Positions 37,877 through 43,670 of a stretch of DNA of 43,670 nucleotides are shown in pieces. The notes beneath the pieces are model-generated. The model did no database searches. It had not been told where the DNA came from and saw nothing but the letters and a program-made list of their open reading frames with translations. The position numbers and the translations under genes were made by a program. Origin of the DNA: Candidatus Aminicenantota bacterium (GTDB lineage Bacteria > Acidobacteriota > Aminicenantia > JAMOAD01); the NCBI GenBank assembly GCA_027031485.1, contig JALVQI010000062.1:1-43670 (forward strand), given 5' to 3'. How positions within the stretch are numbered: the first letter of the stretch is position 1; every line of letters begins with the position of its first letter.

Positions 37877-39517
37877 TTATTCCAAATAGTTTTTTATCAA
37901 TACTACAGATGGTTTGGGACTTTGTTTCTTAAAAAAATAAGGGACATAAAAATTCAACTCTTTTTTTGCTTCAGACCGATTTTTATACAGTCCCCAAAAA
38001 ACAGCATAACAAGATCTCCCTTTAATCTTTCTCTTTACTATAAATAACTTTTTGCTAAACCCCCCTTTTATAAAAGCATTCTTAACCGAATCAAGCAAAC
38101 AATCTACTTCAAGAAGGATAGAATAATCAGCATTAATCTGCTTTAAAGCCAATTGATATTTTTTGGCAGCAAGACTAAACCTTTTATTTCTAATCAAAGA
38201 AGTGTAATCAGGAAGAATATTTCCCTTTACGATACCTCGGCTTGGGGAAATGAAATTTTTTTCCTCTTTTTTGGAAGGAGTTTTAACTTCCGACTTTTTC
38301 TCTTTGTCTGTTTTTCTTTCAAGATTCTGGATTTTTTTCAATTTTCTTTCCTTCGGGTTTTCTTCTGTTTTCTCTTCCACTTTCGGAATACTCTTCATTT
38401 TAACCTTATTGTCCTTGTAATTATCAACAACAGGTTTTACAGGTTTTTTCTTTACTTTTATTATTTTAGGCTCATTTATCTGTAATACTTTTTCCCGGGT
38501 TAAAAGTTTATTTTTCAAATAAAATATAGCCCCTACAATTATTACAATAAATACAATACCAATTAGAATCAACCATTTTTTAAATTTTAATTCTTTTTCT
38601 TCATCGGCAAACTCATTATTTTTATTGAAAATTTTTTCTTTTTCCCTATCTTTTGTTACCTCTTCACCGCTATCAACTTCCCCGCTCTCCACGAAAATTT
38701 CACTCTTACTCTCCTTTTCAATTTTTTCAAAGGCTTTATCCGTCTCTACATCATCTGTTGAGAAGATGGATGAAAAATCTACTTCAGCCTCTTCTTCTTC
38801 GGAAATAATTTCTTCTTCAAAGAGTGAGTTCTTCTCATTATACTCCTTTATCGCCCCGATAACTTTTAAAAATAGAAGAATTTTTAATGCTTCAAACTCT
38901 TCATAGGGAGACTTTCTTATTAATTCAAAAAGGGAAGTTTTATCCTCCAATTTGTCCAAAATGGAATTTTCTTTTTCTCCGATATAATCACTGTATTCAC
39001 TATCTCCCCTCTCATACAATGTTTCTAAACTCCCGATAAGGGTTGCTATTAAGACTCTATCATTAGATTGATAAATTCCCTCTTTTATCAGCCGGGGAAT
39101 CTCTATATTTAAAGGTGTGATATTAGATGGAAGTTCTTCTTCAAAAAATCTGAATTCTCCATCTTTAATAAACAAAACAGAAAAAAAAATCATCTTCTGC
39201 TGTTTTTCCACAAGTTTTGTAAGCTGCATCGGGGTAAGGTATCCTCTATTAACAAATATTTTTCCCAAAGATTCTCCCGGCACAAGATTATTCACGACAT
39301 CTTCTATATATTCCGGGGAAAGGGTCCCAGAAGAGGATATTACATCAAGAAGACGTTCTCCTTTTAAATTTGAATGGCCATAGGCGAATTTTCCCTGTAA
39401 AAAATACAATATCCTTAAAGTTTCACCTTTTTTTACATACAGTGAACCGGTCTTTTTATTTTTCTCTATAAGAAAAAAAGTATAAAAATTATTAAGCGTA
39501 GTATTATTTTCCATCAT
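37877..39517 (-). CDS. DUF4388/PATAN-like N-terminus - TM - charged linker - SPOR-like C-terminus protein
   Basis: GSLYVKKGETLRILYFLQGKFAYGHSNLKGERLLDV; TM WLILIGIVFIVIIVGAIFYL; C-terminal CYAVFWGLYKNRSEAKKELNFYVP; start overlaps the previous stop (ATGA). Confidence 0.68.
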   Translation of the reverse strand: MMENNTTLNNFYTFFLIEKNKKTGSLYVKKGETLRILYFLQGKFAYGHSNLKGERLLDVISSSGTLSPEYIEDVVNNLVPGESLGKIFVNRGYLTPMQLTKLVEKQQKMIFFSVLFIKDGEFRFFEEELPSNITPLNIEIPRLIKEGIYQSNDRVLIATLIGSLETLYERGDSEYSDYIGEKENSILDKLEDKTSLFELIRKSPYEEFEALKILLFLKVIGAIKEYNEKNSLFEEEIISEEEEAEVDFSSIFSTDDVETDKAFEKIEKESKSEIFVESGEVDSGEEVTKDREKEKIFNKNNEFADEEKELKFKKWLILIGIVFIVIIVGAIFYLKNKLLTREKVLQINEPKIIKVKKKPVKPVVDNYKDNKVKMKSIPKVEEKTEENPKERKLKKIQNLERKTDKEKKSEVKTPSKKEEKNFISPSRGIVKGNILPDYTSLIRNKRFSLAAKKYQLALKQINADYSILLEVDCLLDSVKNAFIKGGFSKKLFIVKRKIKGRSCYAVFWGLYKNRSEAKKELNFYVPYFFKKQSPKPSVVLIKNYLE

Positions 39518-40788
39518 AGATTCCTTGTTAATGTTGCTCCCCCACCCGTTGAGAATAATCTAAGAGTTTTAACTTCACAATTAACAGAGTTATTGTTATA
39601 AATAAAAAATGGTGAAGAGCTGTTTTTTATCATAGGAGTGGGCCCTAATACTCTCACACCATTTGAGTCAAAACCTTCAAGATAAAGATCAAACTTCGGG
39701 TTTTCTCCATTAACATTTAAATTAGAATCCACTTTAAGATCCAAGGTACAAGTTCCTCCTCCACTTCCTCCGCAGCACAAAGGATAACAACCTGTCATTA
39801 TACAAAACCACATCCATACAGGACTTGTTCTGCATTTTTTCATGTTGGGAAGACAACATATTTGAGCACATAAGCCAGTGCATGTATTTACAGGGCAAAC
39901 AGAGGCTGAGCTGAAATTTATTTCCTTTATATTCAAACTCTCAAAAGTTGAATTAAGCTTTATAAACTCATTTTCTGCAATACCTGAATTAAATGTTGAA
40001 ACAAAACTCTTAACAACACCTAAAACTGCACCGGTATCATTTTCAAGCTCAACCACAATAATCCTTTTTCCAACAGGCACTGTAAAACTTGCCGGATTTG
40101 TGAAATCAGATTCAAGAAAGGAAACATTTCCAGAGGCGGGATAATAAACAGTATATTTTATATTAACGATCAGTTTTTCATCAGATCTTACAGATAATGT
40201 CCTAAAATCCTTTGTTGAAAATATAGTATTAATGGAATTAGCTCTATCAACAATTAGTGGAATTTGAGGATAATAGATGTTATCTCTGTTTTCGATGATA
40301 CTTTTGTCTAAAGGATTGGTGGAATTGTATGCTCCATCTTTCCCTGAAGACATTAAAAACCAGCGACACTTTGCATCTGAATTATCGCAGGGAGAATTAG
40401 AATTAACTTTTAAAAAAAATTGTAAATAATAGTTTCCATATGGGTCTATAATTCCCGAGGAATCACTGTTTCTAACAGAAATATAGGGACCTCGCCATCC
40501 ATAATAAACTCCGCTCCCCACAAGTGCTTCCAGAGGAGATGGCTGAGAGCCTTGAATATAAAGGTCTTTCAAATTTTGTGGGAACACTCCCATATCCCCT
40601 ATATAACCAAAGTCCTGCTTTAAATCTCCTAATATAGCATCATAAATTAATCTTAACTCTTTTTTAGCATAAGCTTCCCTTTTAAAATCTTCTGACTTAA
40701 ATACGAGAGGTGCCATTATAGCGGCCAAAATTGAAATAACAGCTACTACTATGATTATTTCAATTAATGCTAAACCTTTATTTTTAAT
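39514..40788 (-). CDS. GspG-like pseudopilin with Cys-rich insertion; start extended to a probable ATT at 40788 (or CTG at 40809)
   Basis: In-frame upstream of the track ORF: (I/M)KNKG|LALIEIIIVVAVISILAAIMAPLVFK prepilin signal; WRGPYISVRNSDSSGIIDPYGNYYLQ; MSSGKDGAYNS. Confidence 0.8.
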   Translation of the reverse strand: MKNKGLALIEIIIVVAVISILAAIMAPLVFKSEDFKREAYAKKELRLIYDAILGDLKQDFGYIGDMGVFPQNLKDLYIQGSQPSPLEALVGSGVYYGWRGPYISVRNSDSSGIIDPYGNYYLQFFLKVNSNSPCDNSDAKCRWFLMSSGKDGAYNSTNPLDKSIIENRDNIYYPQIPLIVDRANSINTIFSTKDFRTLSVRSDEKLIVNIKYTVYYPASGNVSFLESDFTNPASFTVPVGKRIIVVELENDTGAVLGVVKSFVSTFNSGIAENEFIKLNSTFESLNIKEINFSSASVCPVNTCTGLCAQICCLPNMKKCRTSPVWMWFCIMTGCYPLCCGGSGGGTCTLDLKVDSNLNVNGENPKFDLYLEGFDSNGVRVLGPTPMIKNSSSPFFIYNNNSVNCEVKTLRLFSTGGGATLTRNL

Positions 40789-41915
40789 TAAAGGTTTCTT
40801 AGGATCCAGGCGCCACCTCCCGTTGAATAAAATCTAATAGTTTTAATTCCACAAGGACTTTTTGTTATACTATATCTAAAATGGGGAGCTGAGCTATACT
40901 TATTCATTCTTTCAGGTCCCCAAATCTTTTCTCCACTTGAATTATAACCTTCAAAATAGACTTCAAAACCCGGAGTCTGATTAATATTTCCTCCGCTACA
41001 ACTATTTGAATTCTTATTGAAAGAAGAATTAAGCGAAAAAGATGAAGGAAGATCGCATCCTCCATAGTTAATGTTCAAATTGCAAAAACTCTCATAAACA
41101 GCAGGAAAACTAATTTTTTGAGATTTCGGTGTAAATGGAAGTAGCTTAACTGTATTTCTTACAGCAGAACCTGTAATTTCAGTCCCATCATCAAGAATAA
41201 ATAAAGAATCGATCACCCTTTGTCCTACTGTGGCACTATAGAAGAGTCCTCCATTCCCGATTCCCGTTCTAATATAAGAAGAACCATTTCTCACATCATA
41301 AAATATAAATTTAACCCTTGTCGGCGAAATATCAGAACCGGAAATCTCAGCCTTTAAGTTCAATGTAGTCATTATTGTGTAATAGGTATTTCCTGATACC
41401 GTATATGTATTCAAAGAGAGTGGTTGAGCGGGATAGTATAGATTATCCCGGTTAACAGTTGCATTCGGATTTGAATTATCAAATTGTCCATCTTTACCGG
41501 TACAAACAAGCATCCATTTGTTAGATTGTCCCCATGCATTAAAAACCTGAATATAATAATTCCCCCAAGGATCAATAATTCCGGATGTATCACTGTTTGT
41601 AACAGAAACATAGGGGCCATCCCATCCTGCAAAAACGCCGGAACCCGAAGGATTTTCGGTTTTTACCGGTTGTGAGGATTGTATGTAAAGTTCAGAGAGA
41701 GGATCAGGGAATCTTCCCATATCCCCAACATATCCGAAATACTCCTTCCCATCTCCTAATATTGCATTGTATATTGTTTCAAGCTCTCTTTCAGCTCTTT
41801 TGTATCTGGAAGCCTCTGTTGTTTTGTAGATAAGAGGACTCATTAAACCTGCTAAAATCGCAAGTATGGCAATTATTATAATTACCTCAATTAAACTCAT
41901 TCCTTTTTTCATCAT
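40788..41915 (-). CDS. GspG-like pseudopilin with large C-terminal domain
   Basis: MMKKG|MSLIEVIIIIAILAILAG; WDGPYVSVTNSDTSGIIDPWGNYYIQ; CTGKDGQFDNSNP. Confidence 0.88.
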   Translation of the reverse strand: MMKKGMSLIEVIIIIAILAILAGLMSPLIYKTTEASRYKRAERELETIYNAILGDGKEYFGYVGDMGRFPDPLSELYIQSSQPVKTENPSGSGVFAGWDGPYVSVTNSDTSGIIDPWGNYYIQVFNAWGQSNKWMLVCTGKDGQFDNSNPNATVNRDNLYYPAQPLSLNTYTVSGNTYYTIMTTLNLKAEISGSDISPTRVKFIFYDVRNGSSYIRTGIGNGGLFYSATVGQRVIDSLFILDDGTEITGSAVRNTVKLLPFTPKSQKISFPAVYESFCNLNINYGGCDLPSSFSLNSSFNKNSNSCSGGNINQTPGFEVYFEGYNSSGEKIWGPERMNKYSSAPHFRYSITKSPCGIKTIRFYSTGGGAWILRNL

Positions 41916-41916
41916 T

Positions 41917-42510
41917 TCACTGTATTGAATATCCTATATCATCTTCAGCAGGGTGAAGACTTGTCCCTTCAAAATTAGTGTCCATTAATTTATTTGTTCC
42001 GGCTGAAATTACCCATACCTTCTTAGTATTGTCCGGTGAAGCTGCACCTTGAAGATATTCAGCATTAATCAAATAGGGCATTCCCCAGGGATCAAGTTTA
42101 ATCTCAGTAAGATACGGACCTCTCCAGCTTGGTAGATTATGAGGGTTGGGATCTCTTTTTGTGTATGAATTATTAACATTTACCAGCTCCCACCATAAAC
42201 TCTCATTTGGTGTCCTATTCCAACTACTAATTCCATTGTTCGAAGGAGGAATAATAGAAGTGTCAGGGTCAGGGCTTGTCCCTATTAACAACCTAACCCT
42301 ATTACCGTTTCTATCCACCACAGGCCAATATCCCATATCCTCTCTGCACTGTATCATTACCTTTCCAATTGCACTTGTATCATTTTTTGCTTTTGCTATT
42401 TTAGAATCATTAATGTTTTTTATAATCGACGGAACAAGCACCACTCCCAGAATTGCTATTATTGATAGCACAACCATTACTTCTATGAGGGTAAAACCTC
42501 TCTTGTCCAT
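41917..42510 (-). CDS. GspG-like pseudopilin
   Basis: MDKRG|FTLIEVMVVLSIIAILGVVLVP; WRGPYLTEIKLDPWGMPYL; SAGTNKLMDT...EDDIGYSI. Confidence 0.92.
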   Translation of the reverse strand: MDKRGFTLIEVMVVLSIIAILGVVLVPSIIKNINDSKIAKAKNDTSAIGKVMIQCREDMGYWPVVDRNGNRVRLLIGTSPDPDTSIIPPSNNGISSWNRTPNESLWWELVNVNNSYTKRDPNPHNLPSWRGPYLTEIKLDPWGMPYLINAEYLQGAASPDNTKKVWVISAGTNKLMDTNFEGTSLHPAEDDIGYSIQ

Positions 42511-42515
42511 TTTAT

Positions 42516-43148
42516 TTACTTAATTCTCACTCCAATGTCATCACCTGCGGTAGCCGGTGTGGTCGTTCTATAATCCTGCCTAAATGATGTTTGAGCTACC
42601 TTGTTAGGACCAGCTGATAACACAAAAACCGCATAGTATTCATAATTTCCGCCAGTATACCAGAGGCTAATAACATTGGAGGAATAAACCACTCCCCATG
42701 GATCCGCTTTAAGATCCGTAAGATAAGGACCATTCCATTTTAACTCACCTGTAGTTTGATAAGCTGTTCCTCCCGGTGTTCCATTTGTTCCGGGCTGGTT
42801 TCTCATCAAATGATTTTCAAATATATCCTTTCTTCCGCTCCAAACAGCTGTGCTTTTCCCCCAAAATCTGGAATAACCGCCCGAATTCATGTCATTAGCT
42901 GTCGTTGGGCCATATAAGATATAAAGATAATCCGGATTTCCCGAAGTCCCGTTCGAAGTGGGCCACCTTCCGGTATCTTTGAAAAACGATGCCATAGCCG
43001 CACCCATAACCTGAACTTCATTTTTTGCTCTTGCGACTTTAGAATCATTGATATTTTTCATTATAGTTGGTGTCAGAATTGCGGCTAATATAGCAACCAC
43101 AGAAAGAACAACCACCATCTCAATAAGAGTAAAACCTTTTTTATTCAT
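42516..43148 (-). CDS. GspG-like pseudopilin
   Basis: MNKKG|FTLIEMVVVLSVVAILAAILTP; WNGPYLTDLKADPWGVVY; SAGPNKVAQT...GDDIGVRI; SD GGAGGTG before ATG at 43148. Confidence 0.92.
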   Translation of the reverse strand: MNKKGFTLIEMVVVLSVVAILAAILTPTIMKNINDSKVARAKNEVQVMGAAMASFFKDTGRWPTSNGTSGNPDYLYILYGPTTANDMNSGGYSRFWGKSTAVWSGRKDIFENHLMRNQPGTNGTPGGTAYQTTGELKWNGPYLTDLKADPWGVVYSSNVISLWYTGGNYEYYAVFVLSAGPNKVAQTSFRQDYRTTTPATAGDDIGVRIK

Positions 43149-43165
43149 TTTCACCTCCACCTTGA

Positions 43166-43194
43166 ATTATAGTGCTTTTTTGCTTATTTTTCAA
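43166..43194 (-). promoter_or_regulatory. Promoter of the pseudopilin operon
   Basis: Minus strand TTGAAA (43189-43194), 17-bp spacer, TATAAT (43166-43171). Confidence 0.6.
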
Positions 43195-43345
43195 GCTTAC
43201 CTTTTTGCTTGAAGTTACAATTTGTTTCAAATAATCTAAAACCTCTCACAAATTTATTTTTTTCACTTACGATAATTAAAATTTGAGTTTGCTAAAGTTA
43301 GCGGAAATGAAATTCAGTTTTATCTCAGTTTTTATCCGAGGATCA

Positions 43346-43371
43346 GTGTGCCAATTCGAAAATTGGCACAC
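43346..43371 (-). terminator. Perfect 11-bp hairpin with UUCG-type loop downstream of the outer-membrane protein gene
   Basis: gtgtgccaatt-cgaa-aattggcacac; loop reads TTCG on the minus strand; no long T-run follows, so the terminator role is tentative. Confidence 0.45.
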
Positions 43372-43389
43372 CTTGAATCAAAGACGGGA

Positions 43390-43670
43390 CTAAAAGCTAT
43401 ATTTTATCTTCACATAGACCATATCATTTTTGTTGAATCGTCCGAACATTCCCTTGTCACCGTAGAAAATATTAGCACCTAAAAGAATATTCACACCATC
43501 TGTAAGGTCATAGGAAATCTTAGGCCTGATCAAACCATCATTGTCAGTTAACCCTATGTATGAAAAAAACTCAAGATGAAGAGTATCTCCTTCAAGAAGG
43601 TCCTTTCTTGCAAGAAATGTCATGAGGTTGTTAACTTCATTGTTAACAATAAAATCATCATAATCAATTA
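43390..43670 (-). CDS. C-terminal part of an outer-membrane beta-barrel protein (5'-truncated by the window edge)
   Basis: Frame stays open past the track ATG to the edge (...DYDDFIVNNEVNNLMTFLARKD); ends LGANIFYGDKGMFGRFNKNDMVYVKIKYSF with terminal Phe. Confidence 0.7.
   Translation of the reverse strand, partial: IDYDDFIVNNEVNNLMTFLARKDLLEGDTLHLEFFSYIGLTDNDGLIRPKISYDLTDGVNILLGANIFYGDKGMFGRFNKNDMVYVKIKYSF

Overview
This is a 43.7-kb, AT-rich, densely coding bacterial window. The organism is Gram-negative-type: it carries a TonB-like domain, a lipoprotein and beta-barrel outer-membrane proteins. From left to right: (i) the probable end of an insertion sequence at the left edge. (ii) A sugar/amino-sugar cluster: NagB-like isomerase, PIG-L deacetylase, GH3, and a GH32/43-like beta-propeller. 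(iii) ispF and a UvrD/PcrA helicase. (iv) A minus-strand run tdh - kbl - GH20 hexosaminidase fused to a cyclophilin - lipoprotein. (v) A serine hydrolase, an S9 peptidase, a PilJ-type MCP, a small membrane protein and a B3/B4-domain protein. (vi) A yjbQ-fabD-tyrS operon. (vii) A large REC - Ser/Thr kinase - TM - Q/N-rich - TonB_C fusion. (viii) folC - sirtuin - mnmA - aspS. (ix) A MacA-like adaptor plus ATPase pair with no permease, and an M23 peptidase. (x) A tight minus-strand operon of four GspG-like pseudopilins ending in a DUF4388-TM-SPOR-like protein. (xi) The 3' end of an outer-membrane beta-barrel gene. The strongest candidates for follow-up are: the kinase fusion, whose receiver phospho-acceptor Asp is Glu; the pseudopilin array, with one member carrying 11 Cys in about 50 residues and lacking an ATG/GTG/TTG start at its prepilin leader; the GH20-cyclophilin fusion; and an identical 18-nt element just upstream of the -35 boxes of tdh and the MCP gene. 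All functional calls come from reading motifs; no database search was run.
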